Below are positions 16,345-24,301 of a DNA stretch of 34,287 nt, one piece after another. Within the stretch, counting starts at the first letter, position 1, and every line of letters starts with the position of its first letter. The translations under genes were made by a program, and so were the position numbers. Source of the DNA: Rhodobacter sp. CACIA14H1 (lineage in GTDB: Bacteria > Pseudomonadota > Alphaproteobacteria > Rhodobacterales > Rhodobacteraceae); assembly GCA_000500915.1 (NCBI GenBank), contig AYNO01000021.1, positions 1 to 34,287 of the forward strand, in the 5' to 3' direction. The notes below the pieces were generated by a model, which saw only the letters and a list, made by a program, of their open reading frames with translations, had not been told where the DNA came from and made no database searches.

Positions 16345-17250
16345 TCAGGTCGTGGCCACCACCGCATCCGGCACGATCCCCGACCGCGCGATATAGCCCC
16401 GCACGTCGCGCCCCGCGAACAGCCCGTGATCGGCGACCAGCACCGCACCCATCCCCGCCGCACGCCCCCCCAGCACATCGGTGTGCAGCGTATCCCCCAC
16501 CATCGCCAGCCGCTCCGGCGCCAGCCCCGTCCGCCCGCAGGCATCGTCGAACCCGTCCGCAAAGGGCTTGCCGAACCAATGCGCTACAACCCCCAGCCGG
16601 TCGATCAGGTCATGCGCAAAGAGCCCCGGTTCCTGCGACAGCCCGTCCTCGCGCGGCGCGACAAGGTCGGGATTGGCCACCACCAAAGGCACAGGCCGCC
16701 GCGCCAGCGCCTCCAGCAACCGCAGGTGCAGCGCCGCCGTCCACCGCGCCGATGACAGGAACAGCACCCCGTCCGCCACGTCGAACAGCGCAGGGTCCGC
16801 CACCGCATCCCCCACGCGCCCCGGAATGTCGGAAAACCCGTCCCCCTCTGCCGCAATGGCCGCCCAATGCGCACCGGGCATCATCGCCCCGATCCGCGAC
16901 ACGGCCACGTCACGGCTCGACACCACCTCGTCCGCCGTGAAATCGAACCCCAGCCGCCGGTATTTCACCAAAGCCTCGGCCCGCGTGTAACTGGCCGCAT
17001 TGGTCAGCACGCACAGCTTCTTGCCCCGCGCCCGCAACTCGGCCATCCGCGCCACCGCGCCCGCAATCGGCGTCTCGCCCACGTTCAGCACACCGAAGGC
17101 ATCCAGCACGAACCCGTCCCACCGATCCGCCACCGCGCCAAGGTCGGGCGCAAAGACCGCCTCCGCCGGAAACCGCGCCACGGGCAGCCGGTCCCGCACC
17201 GCCTCGTATCGCAGGAACGCGGCCTCCGCGTCCCGCAGGTCGTCAAACAC
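16345..17250 (-). CDS. HAD-superfamily IIA hydrolase (NagD/AraL-like), atypical motif I
   Basis: A 301-residue HAD subfamily IIA protein. Motif I is FVLDAFGVLN (nucleophile Asp50), motif II VLTNAAS, motif III WFGKPFADGF and motif IV MVGDTLHTDVLGG, with the large IIA cap between II and III. The second aspartate of motif I, normally the general acid/base of phosphatases, is Phe52. Some IIA members of unassigned function have an aromatic residue there, so catalytic ability is uncertain. It is last in the minus-strand operon of the carbohydrate locus, its start overlapping the SDR stop by 8 nt. In the Bacillus ara operon a HAD-IIA phosphatase (AraL) similarly accompanies an AraM. A sugar-phosphate substrate is plausible. 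Confidence 0.87.
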   Translation of the reverse strand: MFDDLRDAEAAFLRYEAVRDRLPVARFPAEAVFAPDLGAVADRWDGFVLDAFGVLNVGETPIAGAVARMAELRARGKKLCVLTNAASYTRAEALVKYRRLGFDFTADEVVSSRDVAVSRIGAMMPGAHWAAIAAEGDGFSDIPGRVGDAVADPALFDVADGVLFLSSARWTAALHLRLLEALARRPVPLVVANPDLVAPREDGLSQEPGLFAHDLIDRLGVVAHWFGKPFADGFDDACGRTGLAPERLAMVGDTLHTDVLGGRAAGMGAVLVADHGLFAGRDVRGYIARSGIVPDAVVATT

Positions 17251-18013
17251 TGGAATAGCCCCCTTCGATCATCATGATCGCCCCGTTCACCAGCCCCGAT
17301 GCAGGCGACGCCAGATACAGGGCCATATCCGCCACCTCCACCGTCTCGCCGAAGCGCCGCGCAGGGGTGGCGGCCCGCATCGGCCCGCCCTTCTCCTCCG
17401 GCCCCCAGACCGCCTTGCCCATCGGCGTCAGGATCACCGTGGGACAGATCGCATTGACCTGCACATTGTGCCGCGCCCATTCCGCGCAAAGCGACTTGGT
17501 CAGCGCATTCAACGCCCCCTTCGACGTCGCATAGGCCGCATGGTCATCCAGCGCGATCACCCCCGTCTGCGACGATATGTTGATCACCTTCCCCCAGCGC
17601 TGCGCGATCATTGCCGGACCCAGCGCCTGCGCCAGAAGGAAGGGCGCACGCACATTCACCGCCATCGTCTCGTCCCAATCCGCCAGCGTCAGGTCGGTCG
17701 CCGGTGCGATCCGCGCAATCGCCGCGTTATTCACCAGAATGTCGATGGTCCCCCACGCCTCCAGCGCCGCCTCGGCCGCCGCGACCGGGCCCTCGGGCGT
17801 GCCCATCTCGGCCTCGATCACCAGACAGCGCCGCCCCCGCTGCTCAACCTCGCGCTCCACCTCGGCCAGCCCGTCCGAATCCCGCGCCACGGCCACGATA
17901 TCCGCCCCCGCATCGGCAAAGACGCGGCAGATCTCGAACCCGATCCCCTTCGACGCCCCCGTGACCAGCGCCTTGCGCCCGGCCAGCGAAAACCGCTTCT
18001 CCCAGTCGGCCAT
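17243..18013 (-). CDS. SDR-family oxidoreductase (polyol/sugar dehydrogenase-like)
   Basis: A 256-residue classical short-chain dehydrogenase. NAD(P)-binding TGASKGIG is at 18-25 and NNAA at 95-98. The catalytic set is Asn120, Ser148 (NISSQTG), Tyr161 and Lys165 (YATSK). The carboxy end MMIEGGYSSV resembles gluconate 5-dehydrogenase and polyol dehydrogenases. An Ala-Arg-Asp sequence after the second strand (VARDSDGL) may favour NADP, but this is uncertain. It lies between the SIS and HAD genes in one operon and is the most likely enzyme for oxidising an imported polyol or sugar to a keto compound for the FGGY kinase (inference). Confidence 0.91.
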   Translation of the reverse strand: MADWEKRFSLAGRKALVTGASKGIGFEICRVFADAGADIVAVARDSDGLAEVEREVEQRGRRCLVIEAEMGTPEGPVAAAEAALEAWGTIDILVNNAAIARIAPATDLTLADWDETMAVNVRAPFLLAQALGPAMIAQRWGKVINISSQTGVIALDDHAAYATSKGALNALTKSLCAEWARHNVQVNAICPTVILTPMGKAVWGPEEKGGPMRAATPARRFGETVEVADMALYLASPASGLVNGAIMMIEGGYSSV

Positions 18014-18019
18014 GAAACG

Positions 18020-18592
18020 TCACTCCAGATTGGTATGCCGTGCCCGCATCGCGTCGGGCGAAACACCCAGACGGTCCCGCAGCATCAGGATCAGCATCTC
18101 GAACACCAGATACTGCGCCCCCTCGAACAGCGACCCCATCGGCAGAACAGACGCCACTGAAGGCCCCCGATCTGACGGCAAATCATCCGCCATCGTCTGC
18201 GCCGGAATCACCAGCACGCGGTCAGACCCCGCAGGCACCGCCGCCCCCGGCTGCGCCGTCACGCAAGCGACCCGCGCCCCTGCGCCCTTGGCCACCCCCA
18301 TCAGCCCCAGCACCGTCGAAAACGCCCCCGGCCCCGCGCTGACCACCAGCAGGTCGCCCGCGCCGACCGGCGGACAGGACATGTCCCCCACCACATGCGC
18401 ATCCAGCCCCATGTGATACAGCCGCATCGCCAGCGCCCGCATCATCAGCCCCTCGCGCCCGACGCCGTAACAGACGACGCGCTTCGCCGCCGCCAACTCC
18501 TCCACCATCCCCGCCAGCGCGGCAGGGTCCACCCCCGCCGCCGCCACGCGCAACTCCTCGGCCGCCCGCGAAACCTGTTCGGCGTAGCTCAT
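18020..18592 (-). CDS. SIS-domain sugar-phosphate isomerase, 6-phospho-3-hexuloisomerase-like
   Basis: A 190-residue single SIS domain. Motifs [20 protein letters not shown] (start of the phosphosugar site), [17 protein letters not shown] and the terminal MRARHTNLE are close to HxlB/PHI enzymes, which isomerise 3-hexulose 6-phosphate and fructose 6-phosphate. The usual partner HxlA (hexulose-phosphate synthase) is absent, so this is not a formaldehyde-fixing ribulose monophosphate pair. I chose ATG 18592 because it overlaps the AraM-like stop by 4 nt and starts the family fold properly. In this locus it may isomerise the kinase product. The substrate assignment is inference. Confidence 0.86.
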   Translation of the reverse strand: MSYAEQVSRAAEELRVAAAGVDPAALAGMVEELAAAKRVVCYGVGREGLMMRALAMRLYHMGLDAHVVGDMSCPPVGAGDLLVVSAGPGAFSTVLGLMGVAKGAGARVACVTAQPGAAVPAGSDRVLVIPAQTMADDLPSDRGPSVASVLPMGSLFEGAQYLVFEMLILMLRDRLGVSPDAMRARHTNLE

Positions 18593-19938
18593 CCCCGCCC
18601 CTCCTTCCGCATCGGCGCAGGCAAGGACGCCTCCACCGCCGCCTCCAGCATCCCGCATTCGTCCAGCAGGTCCAGCACGGTGTACCGGCTCCGCAGGAAG
18701 CGCGCGTTCAGCGTGGTGCGCCGCAGGTAATCGCGGCCCACCCCGATCTCCGCCGCCTCGGCAGGCGCACCCGCACGGTGCAGCATGTCCACCATCTGCG
18801 CGGGTGGCATCACCTGCTCCCGCAGCCGCCCCGCAAGGGCAGGCCAGCCATCCCGCACCCGCTCCAGCCGCACCCGCAGGGCATCGCCCGCGACATGCTT
18901 TGCCCGCACCTCTTCCACCGCCCGCGCCGCGATCTCGCCGGGACCGAAGGCCTGATGCACCGCCGTGATCTTCGCATCCAGCGACGGCGCAGCTGCCACC
19001 AGCCCCGCCACGTCCAGCCCCGTCAGGTCCTGCGCCAGCATCCAGTCGAACAGCCGCAGCGACATCACGCAGCCCACGGCCACGCAGGCCCCGTGGCTCA
19101 CCCGCTCGCCGCCGTATTTCAGATCGTCCATCTCCCACAGATGGGCAATCTGGTGATCCGCGCCCGACGCGGGCCGCGACGACCCGTGCAGCTCCATCGC
19201 CAGACCCACCACCGTCAGCCCCGCGAACAGACCTTCCAGCGCCACGGGCTCCCCCGCCGCAATCGCATCCGCCGCGCCCAGCCAACCGCGCAACCCGCCC
19301 TGCACAAGGGGCCATGCCACATCATCCACCGCCTCGATCCCCAAGGCATCCGCGATGATCCAGTCCCCCCCGGCAGGCACCTTTCCGGCAAGGTCGCCAT
19401 ACCCCCACCCCGTCATCTCGGCAGGGGCCGCCGCGATCACATCCAGATCCCCCAGAACCGCCTTCGCAGGCCGGCACTGGATCGTCTTCTTGAACCCCCT
19501 GTCCGACAGCGGCGCCCCCGCCGAGGTATAGCCATCCATCGACGCCGCCGTGCCCACGCACAGATAGTCCCGCCGCAGCGAGAACGCCGCGTGCTTCACC
19601 ACGTCGTTGATGACGCCCGACCCCACCGCCACCGGCACCGACGCATCCTGCGCCAGCACATCCCGCAGGCTGTTCGCCAGTTCCACCGTCGGCTTCAGCC
19701 GCGGCTTCCCGCCCAGCACATGCCGCCGCACGGCCACACCGGCGGCCCGCAGCGATGCCTCCACCGCCGCGCCCGCCGCCGCCCATGTATTGTCATCCGC
19801 GATGATGCAGGCCGGCCCGTCCCCGAACTGCCGCCGGAACAGCGCCCCGGCCTGACCCAGAACCCCCCGCCCCACCAGCACCTCGGACACCGTGGCCGAT
19901 TTCGCCACCGCCCCCGCGACCAGATCGCCCGTCGTCAT
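18589..19938 (-). CDS. AraM-like sn-glycerol-1-phosphate dehydrogenase family protein
   Basis: A 449-residue member of the iron-containing dehydrogenase/dehydroquinate-synthase-like fold. [17 protein letters not shown] is the dinucleotide-binding loop, [17 protein letters not shown] the substrate/cofactor loop, and [13 protein letters not shown] together with [13 protein letters not shown] supplies the metal-binding histidines. This matches AraM of Bacillus, an NAD-dependent glycerol-1-phosphate dehydrogenase (dihydroxyacetone phosphate and sn-glycerol 1-phosphate). Its start overlaps the ATPase stop by 4 nt, and its stop overlaps the SIS gene start. Bacterial members often sit in sugar loci with uncertain physiological substrate, so the reaction here may be on another polyol phosphate. 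Confidence 0.87.
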   Translation of the reverse strand: MTTGDLVAGAVAKSATVSEVLVGRGVLGQAGALFRRQFGDGPACIIADDNTWAAAGAAVEASLRAAGVAVRRHVLGGKPRLKPTVELANSLRDVLAQDASVPVAVGSGVINDVVKHAAFSLRRDYLCVGTAASMDGYTSAGAPLSDRGFKKTIQCRPAKAVLGDLDVIAAAPAEMTGWGYGDLAGKVPAGGDWIIADALGIEAVDDVAWPLVQGGLRGWLGAADAIAAGEPVALEGLFAGLTVVGLAMELHGSSRPASGADHQIAHLWEMDDLKYGGERVSHGACVAVGCVMSLRLFDWMLAQDLTGLDVAGLVAAAPSLDAKITAVHQAFGPGEIAARAVEEVRAKHVAGDALRVRLERVRDGWPALAGRLREQVMPPAQMVDMLHRAGAPAEAAEIGVGRDYLRRTTLNARFLRSRYTVLDLLDECGMLEAAVEASLPAPMRKEGRG

Positions 19939-20999
19939 GCCGCCACGCCTCCCGAAGACAGCCTCACCCCGTCCCCGTCAAACAGATGCAGCCGGTTCGC
20001 GGGGAAGGAAAGCCCCACCTCCGAACCGTGATCCAGCGCCGTGTCGCCATCGGCACGCACCACCATCTGCCCCGCCTCCGTGCGCACATACAGATAGGCA
20101 TCCCCCCCCAGCGTCTCGCGCAGGGCGACCGTGCCGTCGATCTCGCCCGCGCCGCGGGCGACCAGCCCCACATGCTCGGGCCGTATTCCCAGCCGCACCG
20201 CGCCCGGCACGGGTGCGGCTGTCCCGATCACCGTCTTGCCGCAGGTGATGCGACCACCTGCAAGCCGGATGTCCAGGAAATTCATGCTCGGCGCACCGAT
20301 GAACCCCGCCACGAATTCGGTGCGCGGCCGGTGGTACAGCTCCATCGGAGACCCGACCTGTTCCACCCGCCCGGCATTCAGAACCACGATCTTGTCCGCC
20401 ATCGTCATGGCCTCGACCTGGTCATGGGTCACATAGATCATCGTCGCCTTCAGCTCGGAATGCAGCGCTTCCAGCTCCACCCGCATCTGCACCCGCAGCT
20501 TGGCATCAAGGTTGGACAGGGGTTCGTCGAACAGGAACACCTTCGGCTGCTTCACGATCGCCCGCCCGATCGCCACCCGCTGCCGCTGCCCGCCCGACAG
20601 TTGCGACGGCTTGCGGTCCAGATAGGGTTCCAGTTGCAGGACCCGCGCCGCCTCTGCAATCCGCCGCTCCCTGTCCGCAGCAGAGAACCCGTTGATCTTC
20701 ATCCCGAAATCCATGTTCTCGCGCACGGTCATATGCGGATAAAGCGCATAGGACTGGAACACCATCGCCACATCCCGCTCCGACGGCGCAAGCCCCGTCA
20801 CATCCCGCCCGCCGATGGAAACCGTCCCGCCGGAAATCGACTCCAGCCCCGCGATCGACCGCAGCAGCGTGGATTTCCCGCAGCCCGACGGCCCCACGAA
20901 CACGACGAACTCGCCATCCGCAATGTCGAGGCTGACCCCGTGCAGCGCCTGCTGCGCGCCATAGAACTTGTCCACCCCGACCAGCTTCACCTCGGCCAT
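19935..20999 (-). CDS. MalK/UgpC-type sugar ABC transporter ATP-binding protein
   Basis: A 354-residue ATPase of the carbohydrate uptake class 1 family. Walker A GPSGCGKST is at 36-44, Q-loop VFQSYALYPHMTV around 80-92, signature LSGGQRQR at 134-141 and Walker B VFLFDEPLSNLDAKLR at 154-169. A C-terminal TOBE domain contains the conserved GAPSMNFL, LGIRPEHV and late RLHLFDGDG elements. It is the first gene of the leftward operon and diverges from the solute-binding protein and permease genes, which lack their own ATPase. It therefore very likely energises that transporter. Confidence 0.94.
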   Translation of the reverse strand: MAEVKLVGVDKFYGAQQALHGVSLDIADGEFVVFVGPSGCGKSTLLRSIAGLESISGGTVSIGGRDVTGLAPSERDVAMVFQSYALYPHMTVRENMDFGMKINGFSAADRERRIAEAARVLQLEPYLDRKPSQLSGGQRQRVAIGRAIVKQPKVFLFDEPLSNLDAKLRVQMRVELEALHSELKATMIYVTHDQVEAMTMADKIVVLNAGRVEQVGSPMELYHRPRTEFVAGFIGAPSMNFLDIRLAGGRITCGKTVIGTAAPVPGAVRLGIRPEHVGLVARGAGEIDGTVALRETLGGDAYLYVRTEAGQMVVRADGDTALDHGSEVGLSFPANRLHLFDGDGVRLSSGGVAA

Positions 21000-21036
21000 C
21001 CGCCGCCCTCCCGTTCCTTCCGCGAATTTTTCCCCG

Positions 21037-21084
21037 TTGACAGGATGCCTCCGCGATACATTTATATGCTAGGCGTTACAAATG
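21037..21084. promoter_or_regulatory. Divergent promoters and candidate operator of the carbohydrate locus
   Basis: The 21000-21127 gap separates the ATPase and binding-protein genes. Rightward, TTGACA (21037-21042) is followed after 18 nt by TTTATA (21061-21066). Leftward, TTGACT on the complement has GCATAT or CATATA at 17-18 nt. Between them CATTTATA-N10-TACAAATG (21059-21084) is an imperfect palindrome with 7 matching positions per arm. Repressor binding there would cover both promoters. The SorC-type regulator at 24302-25267 is the natural candidate. GGGAGG before ATG 21128 is the ribosome-binding site. Confidence 0.58.
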
Positions 21085-21127
21085 GAAGTCAACGGTCCAA
21101 AACGCTCAAACCGCTGGGAGGATAACC

Positions 21128-22465
21128 ATGAAGCTCAAGATGCACGTGAGTGCGCTCGCGCTGGCCGCGTCCGCACTCGCATTCGGCGCACAGGCGAATG
21201 CCTGGTCGCTGGAAGAGGCCGCAAAACCCTATGCCGGCACGGAAATCGAGGTGCTCTTCCTCGACCGCCCCGGCTACAACGCCGCGATCAAGATGCTGCC
21301 GGAATTCGAGGCGGCGACCGGCATCAAGGTGAACTACACCACCGTTCCCTACGAAAACGCGCTGGGCGAACAGGTCCGCGACTTCGCCGCGGGCGGTGAT
21401 CTCGACGTCGCGCTGATCGACCTCGTCTGGATCGGCAACTTCGCCGAAAACGGCTGGCTGGTGCCGTCCGAAACCTTCATCAACAACGCCGAACTGGCCG
21501 ATCCCGAACTCGATATGGCCGACTTCTTCCCGCTGGTGCTGGATGCCTTCGGGTCGTGGAACGGCGTGAACTACGGCCTGCCCTTCGACAACTATTCGGG
21601 CCTGCTGTTCTACAACCGCTGCATGCTGGAAGCCGCCGGTTTCGACAAACCCCCGGCCACCTGGCAAGAGGTGATGGACACCTACGGCCCCGCCCTGACC
21701 AAGGACGGCAAATACGCCTACGCCCTGCAATCCAAGCGCAACGAAACCCAGTCGGCGGACAGCTTCGCCCGCTTCCTGTGGCCCTTCGGCGGGTCCTTCC
21801 TGAACGCGGAGTTCAAGTCCAACCTGAATTCGGCCGAATCGCAGGCGGGCCTGCAATTCCGTCAGGACCTGATGAAGTTCATGCCCGAAGGCATCGTCGC
21901 CTATGACCACGCCGAAACCGTCAACGCCTTCGCGCAGGGTGACGTGGCGATGATCACCGAATGGTCGGCCTTCTATTCCACCGTCGTCTCGCCCGACACG
22001 TCCAAGGTCGCGGACTGCGTGGAAATCGCCCCCGAACCGACCGGTCCCGCAGGCCGCAAGCCCGCGCTGGGCGGCTTCTCCCTCGCCGTCGCATCGCAGG
22101 CGGACGAGGCGGAACAGGCCGCAGGCTGGCTCTTCATCCAGTGGGTGACGTCCAAGGCCAAGGCCGGCCAGTACCTCGAAATGGGCGGCGTCCCCGCCCG
22201 CCAGTCGGCCTATGCCGACCCGGCGCTGGCCGAAACCTACAAGTTCATCCCCGCACTCGTGGAATCGTGGAAGGAAGGCGTGCCGGAATTCCGTCCGCGC
22301 TTCGCCGAATGGCCCGCGATCACGGAAATCGTGCAGGAATGGGGCACCAAGATGATGCTGGGTGAAGTCAGCATCGACGAAGGCGCCAAGACCATCGGCG
22401 AAAAGATGGAAGCCGTCCTCGCCGAGGCTGGCTACTATGACGGCAAGAAGCCGCTCGCCCAGTAA
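21128..22465 (+). CDS. Family-1 extracellular solute-binding protein of a sugar/polyol ABC transporter
   Basis: A 445-residue periplasmic protein. Residues 1-25 form a Sec signal peptide with probable cleavage after AQANA. The mature part shows SBP_bac_1 features: an early strand with IEVLFLD, AGGDLDVALIDLVWIGNFAENGWL, LPFDNYSGLLFYNRCML, PPATWQEVMD and a late GGFSLAVAS and AGWLFIQWV. Aromatic residues likely line the sugar site. It is the first gene of the rightward operon. A strong hairpin lies between it and the permeases, fitting the excess of binding protein over membrane parts. It is about as likely to bind a polyol as a sugar; the ligand is unknown. Confidence 0.93.
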   Translation: MKLKMHVSALALAASALAFGAQANAWSLEEAAKPYAGTEIEVLFLDRPGYNAAIKMLPEFEAATGIKVNYTTVPYENALGEQVRDFAAGGDLDVALIDLVWIGNFAENGWLVPSETFINNAELADPELDMADFFPLVLDAFGSWNGVNYGLPFDNYSGLLFYNRCMLEAAGFDKPPATWQEVMDTYGPALTKDGKYAYALQSKRNETQSADSFARFLWPFGGSFLNAEFKSNLNSAESQAGLQFRQDLMKFMPEGIVAYDHAETVNAFAQGDVAMITEWSAFYSTVVSPDTSKVADCVEIAPEPTGPAGRKPALGGFSLAVASQADEAEQAAGWLFIQWVTSKAKAGQYLEMGGVPARQSAYADPALAETYKFIPALVESWKEGVPEFRPRFAEWPAITEIVQEWGTKMMLGEVSIDEGAKTIGEKMEAVLAEAGYYDGKKPLAQ

Positions 22466-22470
22466 AACGG

Positions 22471-22499
22471 GTGACGAGTGATCCTGTGACCAGTGCGCT
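22471..22499 (+). repeat. Short degenerate heptamer repeat after the binding-protein gene
   Basis: Directly after the stop come GTGACGA, GTGATCC, one extra T, GTGACCA and GTGCGCT, four 7-nt units sharing a GTG start, three of them GTGA. The unit resembles the complement of the 7-bp arrays near 29000 (GTGAGCG, GTGAGGA). It could be a decayed or incipient copy of the same repeat type. Four units could also occur by chance, so confidence is modest. Confidence 0.4.
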
Positions 22500-22533
22500 G
22501 CGCTCCTGATCCCTAGCAGGACGCGCCACCTTT

Positions 22534-22563
22534 CCCCGGCCCCCCGCAAAGGGGCCGGGGTTT
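22534..22563 (+). terminator. Intercistronic hairpin between binding-protein and permease genes
   Basis: CCCCGGCCCC (22534-22543) and GGGGCCGGGG (22551-22560) form a perfect 10-bp stem with a 7-nt loop, followed by TTT. It lies between the first gene and the permeases, and the next gene starts 21 nt later. It is probably an attenuator or mRNA-stabilising hairpin that lowers permease relative to binding-protein expression. Confidence 0.72.
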
Positions 22564-22584
22564 CCAACCCGAAGGACCGCCCGA

Positions 22585-23463
22585 ATGACCGCTCATGTGC
22601 GCCGAAAGACGATCATCGCCTTCCTCGGCCCCGCCGTCGCCGCCCTTGTCCTCGTGGGCATTGCGCCGCTGCTCTACGCGGTCTGGAAAAGCCTTCACAA
22701 CTTCAACCTGACGAAACAGGCGCAGTCGCGCTTCGTCTGGTTCGACAATTACGCCACCGTCCTGACCGACCCGGTCTTCTGGCAGGCGATGGGCCGCACC
22801 GCGACGCTGTTCCTGATCTCGGTCCCGATCCAGATCGCGCTGGGCCTCCTCATCGCCATCGTCCTGCACCGCCCGGGGCTGACCTTCTTCAAGACGCTGA
22901 CCCGCCTGTCGCTGGTGCTGCCCATGGCCACGACCTATGCCGTCGTGGGCCTTCTGGCGCAGGTGATGCTCAACCAGAAATACGGCGTGGTGAACCAGAT
23001 GCTCGGCTGGATCGGCATCGACCCCATCAACTTCATCGGCGACCCCACCAACGCCTTCATCGCCGTCATCATCTGGGACATCTGGCAATGGACGCCCTTC
23101 GTGGCGCTGGTCCTGCTGGCGGGCCTGTCCACCGTGCCGCCCGAAATCGAGGAAGCGGCAACGTTAGAGACGAAATCCCAATGGCTCGTCCTGCGCTACG
23201 TCCAGCTCCCCTTCCTGATTCCCTCCCTCGTCGCGGTCCTGATCCTGCGCACCGCCGACACGCTCAAACTCTTCGACATGCCGTTTACAATGACGCGCGG
23301 CGGCCCCGGCTCCGCCACCGAATTCATCGCCGTCCTGATCGAACGCGTCGGCAACCGGCAATTCGACATCGGCATGGCCTCGGCCCAGGCCATCATCATG
23401 CTGGCGATCACCATCTTCCTCGCCCGCCTCTACATCCGCTTCTTCTACCGCGAGGTGAACTGA
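22585..23463 (+). CDS. Sugar ABC transporter permease (MalF/UgpA type)
   Basis: A 292-residue inner-membrane permease with six predicted helices. The first lies at about 13-35 (IIAFLGPAVAALVLVGIAPLLYAV), following a short cytoplasmic amino end. The ATPase-docking EAA loop is IEEAATLETKSQWLVLRYVQLPFL in the second half, with the conserved Glu-Ala-Ala. FTMTRGGPG after it is a hallmark of the MalF/UgpA branch. The gene ends directly against the second permease with no gap. It pairs with that permease and with the MalK-type ATPase encoded divergently. Confidence 0.94.
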   Translation: MTAHVRRKTIIAFLGPAVAALVLVGIAPLLYAVWKSLHNFNLTKQAQSRFVWFDNYATVLTDPVFWQAMGRTATLFLISVPIQIALGLLIAIVLHRPGLTFFKTLTRLSLVLPMATTYAVVGLLAQVMLNQKYGVVNQMLGWIGIDPINFIGDPTNAFIAVIIWDIWQWTPFVALVLLAGLSTVPPEIEEAATLETKSQWLVLRYVQLPFLIPSLVAVLILRTADTLKLFDMPFTMTRGGPGSATEFIAVLIERVGNRQFDIGMASAQAIIMLAITIFLARLYIRFFYREVN

Positions 23464-24291
23464 ATGGCCGCCCCCGTCCAACGCCGCGCCCTCTGGGCCG
23501 AAGGGCTGCTCCTTCTCGCCATCGCGCTGTTCTGCATCTTTCCCTTCTACTGGATGGTCACCACCAGCCTGAAGACACAGGTCGTGGCACTGGAAAGCCC
23601 GCCGGTCTGGACCTTCACCCCCACACTGGCCAACTACTGGGAAGTGCTGTTCGAAGACAAGGTCGGCGCCTCCCTCATCAATTCCATCATCGTCGCGGTC
23701 TGCACCACGACCCTTGCCGTCGTCCTCGGCACGCCCGCCGCCTATGCGCTGGCCCGCTTCGAATTCCGCGGCAAGCAGGACCTGTGGTTCTGGTTCATCA
23801 CCAACCGCTTCGTGTCCCCCGTCGTCCTCGCCTTCCCGGTATTCCTCATCAGCCGCGAGCTTGGCCTGCGCGACACCCACCTCGCGCTGATCCTGATGTA
23901 TCTGACCTTCACCCTGCCCATCGTCATCTGGATCTGCACCGACCAGTTCCGCTCCATCCCCCGCGAACTGGACGAGGCCGCGCTGCTGGAAGGCGCTTCC
24001 CAATGGCGCATCTTCCGCTCCATCTGCCTCCCCCTCGCCATGCCGGGCGTGGCGGTGTCCTCCATCCTCTCCTTCATCTTCTCGTGGAACGAACTCCTCT
24101 TCGCCTACATCCTCGCGCCAAAGGCCGCCAAGACCGCCCCCGCCATGGCCATCACCTTCATGGAAGGCTATGACGTGCCCTACGGAAAGATCATGGCCAC
24201 CTCGACCCTGATCGTGATCCCCGTGTTGATCTTCGCCCTGATCGCGTCGAAACATCTGGTGCGCGGCCTGACCATGGGCGCGGTGAAGTAG
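23464..24291 (+). CDS. Sugar ABC transporter permease (MalG/UgpE type)
   Basis: A 275-residue permease whose ATG directly follows the previous stop. It has an amino-terminal helix at about 14-33 (LLLLAIALFCIFPFYWMVTTSLK), a MalG-type start, and an EAA loop LDEAALLEGASQWRIFRSICLPL. It ends AIIASKHLVRGLTMGAVK-like, as usual for MalG proteins, where a ..GLT.GAVK tail is conserved. It completes the transporter of the carbohydrate locus. Ten nucleotides separate it from the regulator gene, so the operon continues. Confidence 0.94.
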   Translation: MAAPVQRRALWAEGLLLLAIALFCIFPFYWMVTTSLKTQVVALESPPVWTFTPTLANYWEVLFEDKVGASLINSIIVAVCTTTLAVVLGTPAAYALARFEFRGKQDLWFWFITNRFVSPVVLAFPVFLISRELGLRDTHLALILMYLTFTLPIVIWICTDQFRSIPRELDEAALLEGASQWRIFRSICLPLAMPGVAVSSILSFIFSWNELLFAYILAPKAAKTAPAMAITFMEGYDVPYGKIMATSTLIVIPVLIFALIASKHLVRGLTMGAVK

Positions 24292-24301
24292 AAGGAAACG
24301 G

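Noticed and set aside
18020-18592. Ribulose monophosphate formaldehyde fixation
   Set aside because: The SIS protein resembles HxlB, but no HxlA gene is present in the operon or window.
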